Shown: positions 1-9,478, numbered from the stretch's first letter. The stretch is 64,000 nucleotides of DNA from Cocleimonas flava (GCF_004339015.1 NZ_SMFQ01000005.1:62001-126000), one strand, 5' to 3'. Made by a program: numbers and translations. The notes: a model not told the origin generated them from the sequence alone.

Positions 1-410
1 TTATTGTATTGGTAGCCACTGATATTGCCTCTCGAGGCATTGATGTTAACCAACTGCCTTGTGTCGTTAACGTTGACCTCCCTTTTGTGCCTGAAGACTA
101 TGTGCATCGCATCGGTCGTACCGGACGCGCTGGCTCTTCCGGTGTCGCGATTTCACTATTCAGTGAGGATGAATATAAGCAATTACATTCTATTGAACGC
201 ATCATAGGTCGTAAGTTTGAACGTGAAGTTATCCCAGGATTTGAGCCAAGTGTGGCGGCACTAGCACATCCATCCGCTGATGAGGAATATGGTAATTTCG
301 AGCCAGACCCTGTGCCATCTCGTAAAGGTAGGCGTAAAGGTAAAGGTCAAGGAAAACCAAAAGGGCGTAGAGGTCGTGGCAGCAACTCATCTCCGCGAAA
401 GCCTAGATAG
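1..410 (+). CDS. DEAD-box ATP-dependent RNA helicase, RhlE-like (C-terminal part only)
   Basis: The reading frame is open from the left edge, so the gene starts outside the window and only the last ~135 residues are seen. Helicase motif V ([12 protein letters not shown]) and motif VI ([10 protein letters not shown]) are both intact; these couple ATP hydrolysis to RNA binding in the second RecA-like domain. A Lys/Arg/Gly-rich tail follows, as in RhlE-type helicases that act in ribosome assembly and RNA turnover, where the basic tail adds unspecific RNA affinity. Family membership is clear; the subfamily (RhlE rather than SrmB or DbpA) is inferred from the motif wording and tail. Confidence 0.9.
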   Translation, partial: IVLVATDIASRGIDVNQLPCVVNVDLPFVPEDYVHRIGRTGRAGSSGVAISLFSEDEYKQLHSIERIIGRKFEREVIPGFEPSVAALAHPSADEEYGNFEPDPVPSRKGRRKGKGQGKPKGRRGRGSNSSPRKPR

Positions 411-440
411 CAACCTAGAAAATAAGAAAGAACAATGCTG

Positions 441-759
441 ATTTCCCATTATGCGCCTTGATAAATAACGGTAGTTACACATGGGCATATACGCTGCTGC
501 GTGTGACCAGTATTCAAAGACCTTCTTATCAGCAATCAGTTGATCTAATTGCTCAGGCTTATAACGCGGATTGCGATTCCACAAGGTATGGTGGTGCGCC
601 CGCTGGATAACAGAGATAGTATCGATCTGGATTATAACCAATATGTTCAATAGCAGATAGCGTAGCCGCCATTGCACTTCCTGATTGCTTTGAAGGCGGT
701 AACCTTTGAGACAATAAAACCAGTTTTCTAGCTTGTTGAATTGAAAGTGACTTTGTCAT
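441..759 (-). pseudogene. Remnant of a YcaQ-like (winged-helix, AlkX/YcaQ) DNA glycosylase gene
   Basis: From ATG at 759 the protein begins MTKSLSIQQARKLVLLSQ and runs to ...IEHIGY; it then continues in another frame as IQIDTISVIQRAHHHTLW and KVFEYWSHAAAYMP. Joined, these match the N-terminal ~100 residues of the YcaQ family (interstrand-crosslink DNA glycosylases of ~400 residues). One extra base near 650 explains the frame change. Recognisable similarity ends near 441, about 30 bases short of the converging helicase stop codon, so roughly three quarters of the gene is gone. The identity rests on remembered family motifs (QIDTI, RAHHHTLWNR, EYW.HAA). A sequencing error could explain the frameshift but not the missing C-terminus. 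Confidence 0.7.
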
Positions 760-800
760 TTAAGCTAAAATACCCTTATTTATACAAACAATATTATGTA

Positions 801-833
801 AAGGTCACCCCCCTACTTTTACCGTGTTTTTTG
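801..833 (+). repeat. Polar C-rich intergenic element, copy 1
   Basis: Core CACCCCCCTACTT at 806-818, then a T-run at 827-832. The GGGG arm seen in most copies is missing. It overlaps the 3' end of the minus-strand LysR gene, whose last codons and stop lie inside the element. Confidence 0.85.
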
Positions 834-1725
834 TTATTCTCTCAACCAAAAAATCCACCGCCACCTTCACTTTGGGCACAGTATAACGCTGCTTCTGATA
901 CAGCAAAAATACACCCAAATCCATTTGTTGGGTAATATTAATCGGTTGTTTAAAGGTTAACTCGACCAGATCATTGGAATCTAACAACTCTTGTGTCGAC
1001 CATTTTGGCAGCATAATTATCCCCTCTCCATTAAGCGCTTTATCTAATAACCATTGACCGCTGTTACTGATTGCAACCACTTGGGCGCTGACATCCTGCC
1101 ATTGTTTATCGAAATAACTCAACCACGGTACAGGGCCATTGGGTGTTCTATAATACAAACCCGAATGCGCTCTCAATTCCTGAGGGTGTTTGGGCATCCC
1201 AGCTTTTTTTAAATATTCAGGTGATGCCACTGGGTAAAAATTATTATCCATTAATTTGATCGCCACTACCCGTTCATTAGGTGCATAACCGCTACGTATG
1301 GCGATATCGATTTCATCACGATTTAAGGTAGTGACTTCATCACTCAAACTTACATCCAGAATCACTTTTGGATATTTTTCAGAGAACTCATTTAATAGTG
1401 GCAACAATATTCTTTGACCAAAGTCTACGGCTGCACTCACTCGAAGTTTTCCCATGGGTTCGCTGTGATAGCTTTTTACCGACTCGTTGGTTAACTCTAA
1501 TTCTTCAACAAGCTGTTTTACCTGTTTGTAATAATCCCTACCTACCTCAGTCAGCTTTACTACACGAGTCGTTCGTTGCAGTAACGTAGCGGATAAGCTC
1601 TTCTCTAAATCAACAATTCTGCGTGACAATGACGATGCTGGTACATTAAATCGTTTTGCTGCTTCGGTGAAACTACTCGTTTCTGCTACCGCGATAAAGT
1701 AATTAATAGCACGTAATTGATCCAT
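805..1725 (-). CDS. LysR-family transcriptional regulator
   Basis: 306 residues, the normal LysR length. The N-terminal winged helix-turn-helix (about residues 1-60, including FTEAAKRFNVPASSLSRRI) is followed by a LysR substrate-binding domain. The start at 1725 (MDQLRAINYF) is chosen because family members begin there; the longer open frame to 1809 adds an unrelated AT-rich leader. It is divergent from the CurA-like reductase at 1878, with about 150 bases between, so it probably controls that gene and itself. The last residues (KVGG, stop) are encoded by the polar C-rich element, so the C-terminus may have been altered by insertion of that element. The inducer cannot be read. Confidence 0.9.
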   Translation of the reverse strand: MDQLRAINYFIAVAETSSFTEAAKRFNVPASSLSRRIVDLEKSLSATLLQRTTRVVKLTEVGRDYYKQVKQLVEELELTNESVKSYHSEPMGKLRVSAAVDFGQRILLPLLNEFSEKYPKVILDVSLSDEVTTLNRDEIDIAIRSGYAPNERVVAIKLMDNNFYPVASPEYLKKAGMPKHPQELRAHSGLYYRTPNGPVPWLSYFDKQWQDVSAQVVAISNSGQWLLDKALNGEGIIMLPKWSTQELLDSNDLVELTFKQPINITQQMDLGVFLLYQKQRYTVPKVKVAVDFLVERITKNTVKVGG

Positions 1726-1877
1726 AAGAAGCTCTATTATTGTTTTAAAGACAATAAATATTAACATTTTTGAGGGTTTTTCATAACGAATAGATAAGTA
1801 ATAATTCATTCATACCGTGCTTATAGGCAACTAACGTAAGCGCTATACAATGAACATGAAATGAAGAGAGCAACGAA

Positions 1878-2876
1878 ATGACAACATATACCGCAATAAA
1901 ATTAGCAAAACGTCCTTCTGCTAAAGACATCGGACCCAATCTTTTTGAAGTAGCGCAATTAGAAAAACCGTCACCAGCAGCGGGAGAATTTTTAATTAAA
2001 CAATCGTATATGTCACTCGACCCAGCAATGCTTGGCTGGATGAGTGCTGACACCGAGAGTTACATCCCCCGTGTTGAGATAGGAGAAGTGATGCGTTCAT
2101 TCGGCTATGCTGAAGTCGTCGAATCACAGCACCCTGATTTTGCTGTTGGCGACAAAGTCACTGGCATGTTCGGTTTGACAGAATATGCAATCAGCAAAGG
2201 CCAAGGCGTCAATAAGGTAGATGCAAATTTACCCGCAGAAATGGTGTTATCCATCTTTGCTTTACCTGGCCTAACAGCAACACAAGGTTTGTATCGAGTA
2301 GGAAAACCAAAAGCAGGTGAAACACTGGTTGTGACTGGCGCTGCAGGTTCAGTTGGTTCTATCGTAGGGCAGCTTGCAAAAGCCGAAGGTTTACGTGTTA
2401 TCGGAGTTGCAGGCGGACAAGAAAAGTGTGACTGGATTGTTAACGAACTTGGCTTTGATGGCGCAATTGATTACAAAGCAGATGGCATCAAAGAAAATCT
2501 TGAAGCACTGACTCCCGATGGTATCGATGTGTATTTCGAGAACACTGGCGGACCTATTCAACACCATGTATTTGAACGCATGAATGCCCACGGTAGAATT
2601 GCAGTGTGTGGAATGATTGCTGATTATTTAGCTGAAACACCAGCGCCCGGCCCTAACTGGATGAATCTACTAAGAAAGCGCCTGACTGTACAAGGCTTCA
2701 CCATGCCGGACCACTTTCATGAGACAGTTGAGCTTCTAGAGATTTTAACACCGCACGTAAAGGCAGGAAAAATCAAATACCGCGCGCATATCCTTGAGGG
2801 ATTAGAAAGCGCTATGACGGGATTGAATTTGTTCTTTAGCGGAGAAAATAAAGGCAAGTTGATAGTGAAACTATAA
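1878..2876 (+). CDS. NADPH-dependent 2-alkenal/curcumin reductase-like oxidoreductase (zinc-free MDR family)
   Basis: 332 residues of the medium-chain dehydrogenase/reductase superfamily, closest in wording to E. coli CurA and leukotriene B4 12-hydroxydehydrogenases. The N-terminal GroES-like part carries SLDPAMLGWMS, and the Rossmann part has the nucleotide loop GAAGSVG at residues 154-160 followed by RVIGVAGGQEKC. The zinc ligands of alcohol dehydrogenases are absent, as expected for this branch. Such enzymes reduce the C=C bond of alpha,beta-unsaturated carbonyls with NADPH, usually as detoxification. A purine-rich ribosome site (GAAGAGAGC) precedes the ATG. The divergent LysR gene is the likely regulator. 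Confidence 0.88.
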   Translation: MTTYTAIKLAKRPSAKDIGPNLFEVAQLEKPSPAAGEFLIKQSYMSLDPAMLGWMSADTESYIPRVEIGEVMRSFGYAEVVESQHPDFAVGDKVTGMFGLTEYAISKGQGVNKVDANLPAEMVLSIFALPGLTATQGLYRVGKPKAGETLVVTGAAGSVGSIVGQLAKAEGLRVIGVAGGQEKCDWIVNELGFDGAIDYKADGIKENLEALTPDGIDVYFENTGGPIQHHVFERMNAHGRIAVCGMIADYLAETPAPGPNWMNLLRKRLTVQGFTMPDHFHETVELLEILTPHVKAGKIKYRAHILEGLESAMTGLNLFFSGENKGKLIVKL

Positions 2877-2907
2877 TTTGTAATTACCTACTAAAAAACT
2901 AGCTATA

Positions 2908-2965
2908 AGTGGGGGGGTGCCTTTTGTTGTGCTTAATCAATTCAAAAGGCCACCCCCCACCTTTT
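2908..2965. repeat. Facing pair of polar C-rich elements forming a long palindrome, copy 2
   Basis: A minus-oriented half (AGTGGGGGGGTGCCTTTTG, 2909-2925 region) faces a plus-oriented half (CAAAAGGCCACCCCCCAC) across about 17 bases. The arms can pair over nearly 18 bases. It lies between convergent genes (CurA-like and YqhA), where it would act as a bidirectional terminator. Confidence 0.85.
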
Positions 2966-3013
2966 AAGCTGTTTTTATACATCTTTGTTATTAGCTAATT
3001 AGCCACCCACAAC

Positions 3014-3508
3014 TCAGCTACGTTTTGAATTCAACTTATCAATAAACGCCATGCCAATTCCTGAAAGCACAAAGGTCAAATGCATAATAACGTACCACAT
3101 CACTTTTTCATTATCGGTATCTTGAAGATTCATGAACACTTTGAGTAAGTGAATGGATGAGATAGCCACAATAGATGCCGCTACTTTTTGTTTTAAGCTT
3201 CCTGAATCAAGCTTTCCTAACCAGGCGAGCTTATCCGTTTTCTCATCTAAATCGATGCGTGAGATAAAGTTTTCATAGCCGCTAAACATCACCATCACAA
3301 GCAAACCACCGACCAAGGCTAAGTCAATCAAGGACAAAACGACTAATACCAAATCTGACTCAGTCGCACCCAATATGATTGGAAAAACATGAATCAATTC
3401 CTGAAAAAACTTAATAGCTAATAAAATCAACGCCAAAGAAAGTCCCATATAAATCGGTGCTAACAACCAACGGCTGGCGTAAAAAACGGATTCGATAAAC
3501 TTTTCCAT
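3014..3508 (-). CDS. yqhA: UPF0114 / TIGR00645 family inner-membrane protein YqhA
   Basis: 164 residues matching the E. coli YqhA family almost throughout: [68 protein letters not shown] and [17 protein letters not shown]. Three to four transmembrane segments are apparent, with a short soluble stretch near residues 85-105. The family's biochemical role is unknown. The gene stands alone between a convergent reductase and a LysR gene on the same strand, with 165 bases to the latter. Start and length agree with the family. Confidence 0.92.
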   Translation of the reverse strand: MEKFIESVFYASRWLLAPIYMGLSLALILLAIKFFQELIHVFPIILGATESDLVLVVLSLIDLALVGGLLVMVMFSGYENFISRIDLDEKTDKLAWLGKLDSGSLKQKVAASIVAISSIHLLKVFMNLQDTDNEKVMWYVIMHLTFVLSGIGMAFIDKLNSKRS

Positions 3509-3673
3509 ACTATTCCTGACTTACCTGTCTAATAACGATGACAACTGTAATACAACAGTTTTGTGCGCGTGAGTATCACTTATTTTTAAGGTTTATTCTA
3601 GTGAGCTTTGCAGATGATTTTCCACATCATTCAAGCATTAAGATCGTGGGCTTGAATCATTTTAAAGCCACTA

Positions 3674-4597
3674 TCAAGTCTCAAAACTGATGTCACTATG
3701 TGTGCCTAACCAGTCTTTGAACGCCCAAAAAGAAGGTAGGGATTCAGCAGATTTAGGAGCCGTTAGATAATACCCATTATCTCCCTGCAAAACATGCTCA
3801 CAGGCAATCGCCAAGCGCCCTGATTTAATATCACTTTTGATAAAGTTTCTGTCGATCAGCCCGATTGAATCTGCTGTTTGCAACACTTCCACAACCTGAG
3901 CCGAGTTTTGCAGTTGTAAATTGCCTCTGGTTCCATCGCGTATATCAATGTGGGCAGATTGAAACCATTCTTTCCATAAGCCTGGCATCGATGAGTTTGA
4001 AACAAGCGACTGATTGCTGATTTCTAATGGTGTGAACTGTTTTTTATTAGCCTGTAGCTTTTCATTATTTTCCAATAACGACGGATGACAAACCGCGACT
4101 ATTTCCCGGTTAAATAAACGGTATGAGAGTAAATCATTCCAGTCACCTTTACCCATTCGAATCGCCGCATCAAAGGGGTCTGACTCAAAATTAATCATGT
4201 CTGTGGTAGCGATTACAGATAAATTAATATCGGGATGAGCACTGTAAAAGTCTTTCAATCTTGGCAACAACCAGCCTGTTACAAATACCGGCGCAACGGA
4301 TAATGCCAAGGCGCTGTCTTCCAGCCCGCGAAATGCTCTTCTGCTCGCTTCATTCAATTGTTTGATTGGCGCTCTTATATCATTAAAAAGCCTTTCACCC
4401 TGTGCCGTTAGCTTGACCCTTTTATCTAGACGATCAAATAATTTATGACCCAGAATCTGCTCCAGATTACGCACCTGATGGCTCACCGCTGAAGGTGTGA
4501 CATATAACGACTCTGCCGCCTTTTGAAAACTAAGGTGTTCTGCAGCTGCGGCAAAGGTATTGAGATTGTTAAGAGGGAGGCGATTTTGCATACACAT
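3674..4597 (-). CDS. LysR-family regulator, GcvA-like
   Basis: 307 residues. The N-terminus LPLNNLNTFAAAAEHLSF followed by VTPSAVSHQVRNLE is typical of the GcvA/AmpR branch. The effector domain follows from about residue 95. The annotated start reads MCMQNRL; the internal ATG two codons later (4591) is equally possible. The gene is divergent from a small gene at 4695 with about 97 bases between. GcvA-like regulators are often found divergent from one small basic protein gene in gammaproteobacteria, so local control is a reasonable inference. No glycine-cleavage genes are nearby, so a true GcvA function is not supported. Confidence 0.88.
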   Translation of the reverse strand: MCMQNRLPLNNLNTFAAAAEHLSFQKAAESLYVTPSAVSHQVRNLEQILGHKLFDRLDKRVKLTAQGERLFNDIRAPIKQLNEASRRAFRGLEDSALALSVAPVFVTGWLLPRLKDFYSAHPDINLSVIATTDMINFESDPFDAAIRMGKGDWNDLLSYRLFNREIVAVCHPSLLENNEKLQANKKQFTPLEISNQSLVSNSSMPGLWKEWFQSAHIDIRDGTRGNLQLQNSAQVVEVLQTADSIGLIDRNFIKSDIKSGRLAIACEHVLQGDNGYYLTAPKSAESLPSFWAFKDWLGTHSDISFET

Positions 4598-4694
4598 GAG
4601 AATACCTCATCTGTGCCACGAGATTAAGTCCTTTGTGCAAAAAATCTTAGCGCCTTATTATTACCTCAACATTAAGAGAACAGAGGACTCAATA

Positions 4695-4937
4695 ATGACA
4701 AACATACAAGCTATTAAATCAGGATACAACCAAACCAAGACTGGTTCTATTGATTATAATTTTTACGACCAACGAGCTAGAAGTATACGCTCTGAGTCTA
4801 TCTGGAGTCTCTTCAAAGGTGTTTTCTCAGATAAGGAAAACTCACCAGTAGAAGCGACCCAAGATTGCGAAGTGGTTAATTACAATGTTGCAAAAACATC
4901 TAACGAAGATGTAAATACAATGAAGCATGCAGCTTAA
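4695..4937 (+). CDS. Small uncharacterised protein (80 aa) divergent from GcvA-like regulator
   Basis: An ATG at 4695 is preceded by AGAGGA at a usable distance and gives 80 residues. The middle part (DYNFYDQRARSIRSESIWSLF) predicts a basic amphipathic helix of the sort seen in small DUF1127-like proteins; the C-terminal half is polar and acidic. I do not recognise a defined family. The open frame extends upstream to 4560, but that extension overlaps the divergent LysR gene and lacks a ribosome site. A polar C-rich element lies 150 bases downstream. Its likely regulator is the divergent LysR protein. Confidence 0.65.
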   Translation: MTNIQAIKSGYNQTKTGSIDYNFYDQRARSIRSESIWSLFKGVFSDKENSPVEATQDCEVVNYNVAKTSNEDVNTMKHAA

Positions 4938-5265
4938 TCAAGCTGCTGCATCGTTTGTAAAACGCTGTATATACCAATATGCAAATTGATGAGCAAAGCT
5001 CATTGAACATACTTAAAGCCGAACCTTTTCAAATAATACGTCGCGATATCTGTATTTTTTAACTCTCCGCATTGTTTATTTATCATAAAGTCACCCCCCA
5101 CCTTTGGGGCACTTTTTTGTATATTGCTACCTATCTGTTTTCCTTCTCGCTATTTTTTTCGCAGTATATTCTCACTATTGTTTCTCGCGGCTTTTCCTTA
5201 TCTATTCCCTATCTATTTCATAACAAATAAAACACAATAATGTCTTTTGAATTCAGCGACACCTA
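4938..5265. other. Intergenic region between the small protein gene and the MATE gene
   Basis: About 330 bases without a credible gene. It holds a short inverted repeat (ATGAGC / GCTCAT, near 4988-5003) and one polar C-rich element at 5088-5118. The stretch just before 5266 is pyrimidine- and A-rich with no obvious ribosome site for the next gene. Confidence 0.7.
5088..5118 (+). repeat. Polar C-rich intergenic element, copy 3
   Basis: Core CACCCCCCACCTTT, then GGGGCACTTTTTT. AAAGT...ACTTT and CCCC...GGGG can pair, giving a stem followed by a T-run on the plus strand, downstream of the small plus-strand gene. Confidence 0.88.
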
Positions 5266-6591
5266 ATGACTAACTCCAACAAATTATCACCTAGTCATAA
5301 ACAAGTCTGGGCACTCGCAGGGCCAATTATCGTTTCGAATCTTTCGATTCCATTGGTTGGGGCAGTCGATACTGCCGTTGTTGGACACCTACCAGGACCA
5401 GAATCTATCGGTGCCGTAGCATTAGGCGCATTGATTTTCAGCTTTCTATTTTGGGGATTTGGTTTTCTCAAAATGGGCACTACGGGTTTTATCGCCCAGG
5501 CTTATGGTGCTGATAACGAGCCATTACTGCTAGATACATTGTCTCGCGTGATCATACTCGCGCTGGGGCTGGGGCTTTTCAGCATTTTGATCAGTTACCC
5601 CATCATTCAATTTGCTTTATACCTACTTGATGGCACACCTGCGGTCGAGGCACTTACAGCTAATTACGCCCATATTCGTATCTGGAGCGCTCCTGCGACC
5701 TTATCGACCTATGTATTTACCGGTGTTTTCATCGGTATGCACAATACCAAGCGGGTTTTGATTCTATTATTAGTGCTCAATTTTACTAATATTCTGTTAG
5801 ATCTGGTATTTGTGGTTGGTTTTAACATGGGTGTCGAAGGCGTTGCCTATGCAACCTTAATCGCGGAATACCTTGCGGCAGCTTGTGGCTTCTTTATGCT
5901 GCGCGAACCAATCAAAAAAGCGTTAGCACGTTTTAGCTGGAAAGCCATTCTCGAACGACAGGCAATCACACGTTTACTCAGCGCGAATAGCGATATATTT
6001 ATTCGCACATTATGCCTTGTGTTCTCACTTAGCTATTTCACCGCGATTAGTACCGGCATGGGTGAAGTTGTATTAGCCGCTAATGCGATATTACTCCACT
6101 TACAAAGCATTATGGCGTATGCCCTGGACGGTTTTGCGCACGCAGCAGAGGCGTTAACCGGAAGTGCCTATGGAGCACGTAACAAAAAAGCCTATGTTCG
6201 CTCGGTAAAAATGACCAGTATTTGGGCATTCGGCTTTTCCGTCTTAATCAGCGCCATCTATTTAATTTTCGGCGAAATGATTCTAGGCTTTTTCACGAAT
6301 ATCGATGAGGTACTCGCAACCGCAACAACCTACCTACCATGGATGATCATCGCGCCGCTGGTATCTATCTGGAGTTTTCAAATCGATGGCATTTTCATCG
6401 GTGCCAGCTATACCAAAGAAATGCGTAATGCGATGTTGGTATCGACGCTCATCTTCCTTGTGCTATTACAATTTCTCGTTCCACAATGGGGCAATCATGG
6501 CCTATTTTTAGGCTTGAGTTTATTTATGCTAATCAGAGCCCTGACGCTGGGTTTCTTTTATCCCAGGATTCTCAAAGCGCTTAAAGAATAA
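5266..6591 (+). CDS. MATE-family multidrug/cation antiporter, DinF-like
   Basis: 441 residues with about 12 predicted transmembrane helices. The first helix region (VWALAGPIIVSNLSIPLVGAVDTAVVGHL) is characteristic of the DinF branch of MATE exporters, which expel cationic drugs or dyes in exchange for Na+ or H+. The conserved Asp in helix 1 (VDTAVVG) is present. The gene is complete for the family. No ribosome site is clear upstream of ATG 5266. It appears to be a single-gene unit, because a polar C-rich element begins at its stop codon. Confidence 0.9.
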   Translation: MTNSNKLSPSHKQVWALAGPIIVSNLSIPLVGAVDTAVVGHLPGPESIGAVALGALIFSFLFWGFGFLKMGTTGFIAQAYGADNEPLLLDTLSRVIILALGLGLFSILISYPIIQFALYLLDGTPAVEALTANYAHIRIWSAPATLSTYVFTGVFIGMHNTKRVLILLLVLNFTNILLDLVFVVGFNMGVEGVAYATLIAEYLAAACGFFMLREPIKKALARFSWKAILERQAITRLLSANSDIFIRTLCLVFSLSYFTAISTGMGEVVLAANAILLHLQSIMAYALDGFAHAAEALTGSAYGARNKKAYVRSVKMTSIWAFGFSVLISAIYLIFGEMILGFFTNIDEVLATATTYLPWMIIAPLVSIWSFQIDGIFIGASYTKEMRNAMLVSTLIFLVLLQFLVPQWGNHGLFLGLSLFMLIRALTLGFFYPRILKALKE

Positions 6592-6621
6592 AGTCACCCC
6601 CCACCTTTGAGGCACTTTTTC
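6590..6621 (+). repeat. Polar C-rich intergenic element, copy 4
   Basis: AAAGTCACCCCCCACCTTT then GAGGCACTTTTT. It begins on the TAA of the MATE gene, so element and stop codon overlap. Confidence 0.88.
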
Positions 6622-6792
6622 TTACAACGCCTCGAGTTGGAGCCAGTATTAGTCGAAATATAACGTGAGTCTTCCTTCAGGACAGTCACTCCAATTAATT
6701 ACGGATAATTGTTAATTCATCCCTTTCTAAGATATAAATTGGCTGTTTTTTGCTGTTATTATAGTCAGCGTTAACAGTAAAACTATCAACCC

Positions 6793-7005
6793 GTGGTCAA
6801 TACAATGAAGAATGATCCGAACAAAAAACTAATCGTTCTCAAACCCCTATTATTAGCACTCGCTATGGTTTTCGCTTTCCTCGGCGTGGGTAAGATATGG
6901 CTTTGGTCGCAAGGCGCGAGTAGTGGCAGCGATTTATACGTGGGTATTGGTTTAAGTCTGCTTTCCATCTTTAATTTTATCTTTTTGAAACTGCTTAAAC
7001 TCTGA
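6793..7005 (+). CDS. Small two-helix membrane protein (70 aa), uncharacterised
   Basis: This frame encodes a polar N-terminus, a hydrophobic segment (VLKPLLLALAMVFAFLGVG), a short Ser/Gly-rich loop and a second hydrophobic segment (VGIGLSLLSIFNFIFLKLL), the layout of a small two-pass inner-membrane protein. The start used is GTG 6793; ATG 6805 is also possible, and neither has a convincing ribosome site. I do not recognise the family. It lies upstream of and co-oriented with the ZIP transporter, about 160 bases away. A spurious frame is possible. Confidence 0.5.
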   Translation: MVNTMKNDPNKKLIVLKPLLLALAMVFAFLGVGKIWLWSQGASSGSDLYVGIGLSLLSIFNFIFLKLLKL

Positions 7006-7167
7006 TTTATTTTTTGGAGATCATATTAGTGTCTTTGGCTCAGTCGATAAAAAGATCGCTGGGCTTATTGATATATTTCTCTGCACACAATTAACATTTA
7101 GGGCTTTTTCGTCATAGAAAATAGCACAATAATCTTCTTCTAAATTAAACGACAATATTGGATTGCT

Positions 7168-7941
7168 ATGAATGTCATTATGATGGGTGTTGTGGGGAGT
7201 CTTGTTGCAGGTATGTTGACAGGCGTAGGCGCTTTGGGCGTTTTCTTTTTTCAACAATTATCCGCAAAACTTGAAAACAGTTTACTCAGTTTTGCCGCTG
7301 GAATTATGCTGGCAGCTTCGTTCTTCTCATTAATCTTGCCATCCATTGAATACGGCGAGCAAATTTTCGACAGCAAAAATATGGCGGTAATCATTACGAT
7401 TATTGGCATTATGTCGGGGGCCGTTAGTTTGTCTTTAATGCACCGCTATTTACCCCATGAGCATTTTCTTTCTGGTCAGGAAGGTCCTGATACACAAAAA
7501 ATTACGCGTATCTGGCTGTTCGTGTTTGCAATTACACTGCACAACTTTCCAGAAGGAATGGCGGTTGGCGTAGGCTTTGCTGGTGGCGACATCAGTAATG
7601 GCATGAGCCTCGCAACAGGCATAGGGTTACAGAATATCCCCGAAGGATTGGCCGTTTCGGTCTCTTTACTTTCAATCGGTTATTCAAAGATGAAATCATT
7701 TTTCATCGGATTTTTAACTGGGCTTGCAGAACCCATTGGGGGATTGTTTGGCAGTGTTGCTGTATCTTTCGCTGGCCCTATTATGCCTTGGGCGCTAGCG
7801 TTTGCGGCAGGTGCGATGTTATTTATAATCAGCGATGAAATTATTCCGGAAACTCACAGAAGTGGCTTTCAGAATCTGGCAACATTCAGTTTATTGATTG
7901 GATTTGTCTGCATGATGTATCTTGATGCGACGTTAGGCTGA
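7168..7941 (+). CDS. ZIP-family divalent metal transporter
   Basis: 257 residues with eight predicted helices. The two metal-site helices carry HNFPEGMAV (H125, N126, E129) and QNIPEGLAV (Q155, N156, E159), and a further acidic residue lies in GLAEPIGG (E188). This matches the ZIP family, which imports zinc, iron or manganese, in the GufA-like branch rather than strict ZupT. A His/Glu-containing loop (HRYLPHEHFL) separates helices 3 and 4. It is followed after 39 bases by an MFS gene on the same strand, so the two may be co-transcribed. No Zur or Fur box was seen immediately upstream. Confidence 0.9.
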   Translation: MNVIMMGVVGSLVAGMLTGVGALGVFFFQQLSAKLENSLLSFAAGIMLAASFFSLILPSIEYGEQIFDSKNMAVIITIIGIMSGAVSLSLMHRYLPHEHFLSGQEGPDTQKITRIWLFVFAITLHNFPEGMAVGVGFAGGDISNGMSLATGIGLQNIPEGLAVSVSLLSIGYSKMKSFFIGFLTGLAEPIGGLFGSVAVSFAGPIMPWALAFAAGAMLFIISDEIIPETHRSGFQNLATFSLLIGFVCMMYLDATLG

Positions 7942-7980
7942 TACCGGTTACTTTTATTTAATTCTTACTAAGAACCAAGC

Positions 7981-9294
7981 ATGAAATTCAATACAGAAGA
8001 ACTTTACAATCGGATTACAGGTGATGAAGATGCACGTGTTTGTAAGGATATCCCAGAAGCCGCGTGTAACGATCAGCCTCATAATTTTTTCGCCTATTTG
8101 TGGTCCAATTTATTAGGAAAAATTGCCGATGAAATCACCAGTGCCAAACTGGTGATTCCGTGGTTATTCGGTTTATTGGGCGTACCTGCTACATTCACCG
8201 GCTTTATTGTGCCGATTCGAGAGGCGGGTGTTTTACTGCCTCAATTAGCTGTCGCAGCTGCCGTGCGTAATCTCAAAATTCGCAAATATGTCTGGGTTCT
8301 AGGTGCAGTGCTTTCTGCATTGAGCTTACTGGGCATGGCATGGGCGGCAGCAACTCTTGAAGGCAAAAACGCGGGCTGGACGTTTATATTGATGCTGGTC
8401 ATTTTTAGTTTATCGCGCGGCATCTGTTCGGTTTCTGCCAAAGATGTGTTGGGTAAAACCGTCTCCAAAAGTCGCCGTGGCGTATTGATGGGTTGGAGTG
8501 CCAGCCTTTCTGGCATTGCTATTCTTATCGTGGGTATCTGGATGAGTAGTTTTGATCTCGGCGACTCTAGCGTTCAAGTATTTTCAGGTTTATTAATTGC
8601 TGGCGCTGTTTTATGGATAGTGGCCGCTTTGATCTTCTCTCGCATCGATGAACAACCAGGCGCTACAGAAGGCGGAGGAAACGCCCTTCAAGTCGCGATC
8701 CAGCAATTGCGTTTAATCGTTGATGATGCTGAATTTCGTCGATATGTACTGGTGCGCACCTTGTTATTGTCGGTTGCACTGGCACCTCCCTTTTACGTGT
8801 TGGTGGCACAAGGCAATACCGACTCGGGTTTAATGGGTTTAGGCGCATTGATTATTGCTAATGGCATTGCATCGAGCATATCTGCACCCATCTGGGGTTA
8901 TATGAGCGATACATCCAGTAAGCGGGTTATGGCTATTGCTGCAATAGGCGCTGGAATTTTAGCCATTTTTACCTGTTCGGCAATCTGGCTAGAATGGGAT
9001 TTAGTAACGCATGAAATCGGCTTTGCCATTATCTTTTTACTGCTCAATGTGATGCATGGCGGCGTTCGTCTGGGTCGTAAGGTCTATTTGATGGATATGG
9101 CAACGGGTGAAAACCGAGCTGCCTACGTCGCGGTATCCAACACTATCATTGGCGTGATGATGTTGGCAGGAGGCTTAATCGGGCTGGTTGGTGATAAATT
9201 CGGCGCTGCTTCAACATTGTTGATATTGGGATTATTGTCTTTATTAGCGGCATTTTATATTTTAACGTTGAAAGATGTGAGTGACCCTGAATAA
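7981..9294 (+). CDS. MFS transporter of unknown substrate
   Basis: 437 residues with 12 predicted helices. It has an unusual ~45-residue cytoplasmic N-terminus with two cysteines (ARVCKDIPEAACNDQP) before the first helix. A loop reading SKSRRGVLMGW between the early helices and YMSDTSSKRV in the middle match the basic cytoplasmic loops of major facilitator proteins. The gene is co-oriented and 39 bases after the ZIP transporter. Related proteins are annotated only as MFS permeases, so the substrate is unknown. Metal or metal-chelate transport would be a guess from the neighbour. Confidence 0.85.
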   Translation: MKFNTEELYNRITGDEDARVCKDIPEAACNDQPHNFFAYLWSNLLGKIADEITSAKLVIPWLFGLLGVPATFTGFIVPIREAGVLLPQLAVAAAVRNLKIRKYVWVLGAVLSALSLLGMAWAAATLEGKNAGWTFILMLVIFSLSRGICSVSAKDVLGKTVSKSRRGVLMGWSASLSGIAILIVGIWMSSFDLGDSSVQVFSGLLIAGAVLWIVAALIFSRIDEQPGATEGGGNALQVAIQQLRLIVDDAEFRRYVLVRTLLLSVALAPPFYVLVAQGNTDSGLMGLGALIIANGIASSISAPIWGYMSDTSSKRVMAIAAIGAGILAIFTCSAIWLEWDLVTHEIGFAIIFLLLNVMHGGVRLGRKVYLMDMATGENRAAYVAVSNTIIGVMMLAGGLIGLVGDKFGAASTLLILGLLSLLAAFYILTLKDVSDPE

Positions 9295-9478
9295 GTAAAT
9301 CGCTGAACCCTGGATTACAACCAGATTAAAACCAGACTCGACAGCTAACGACAGTGACACAACAATGTGAACGAAAGTTAAGGTATTTTTCATTTACGTA
9401 AATCGAGAAAAGACTAAAATATCAATAGTAAAATAAACAAGCACTAGAAAAAATACAACGAATAAGAGGTGATGAGAA

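Noticed and set aside
741-935. Plus-strand frame across polar element copy 1
   Set aside because: It reads through the element and the LysR 3' end; the protein has no coherent features.
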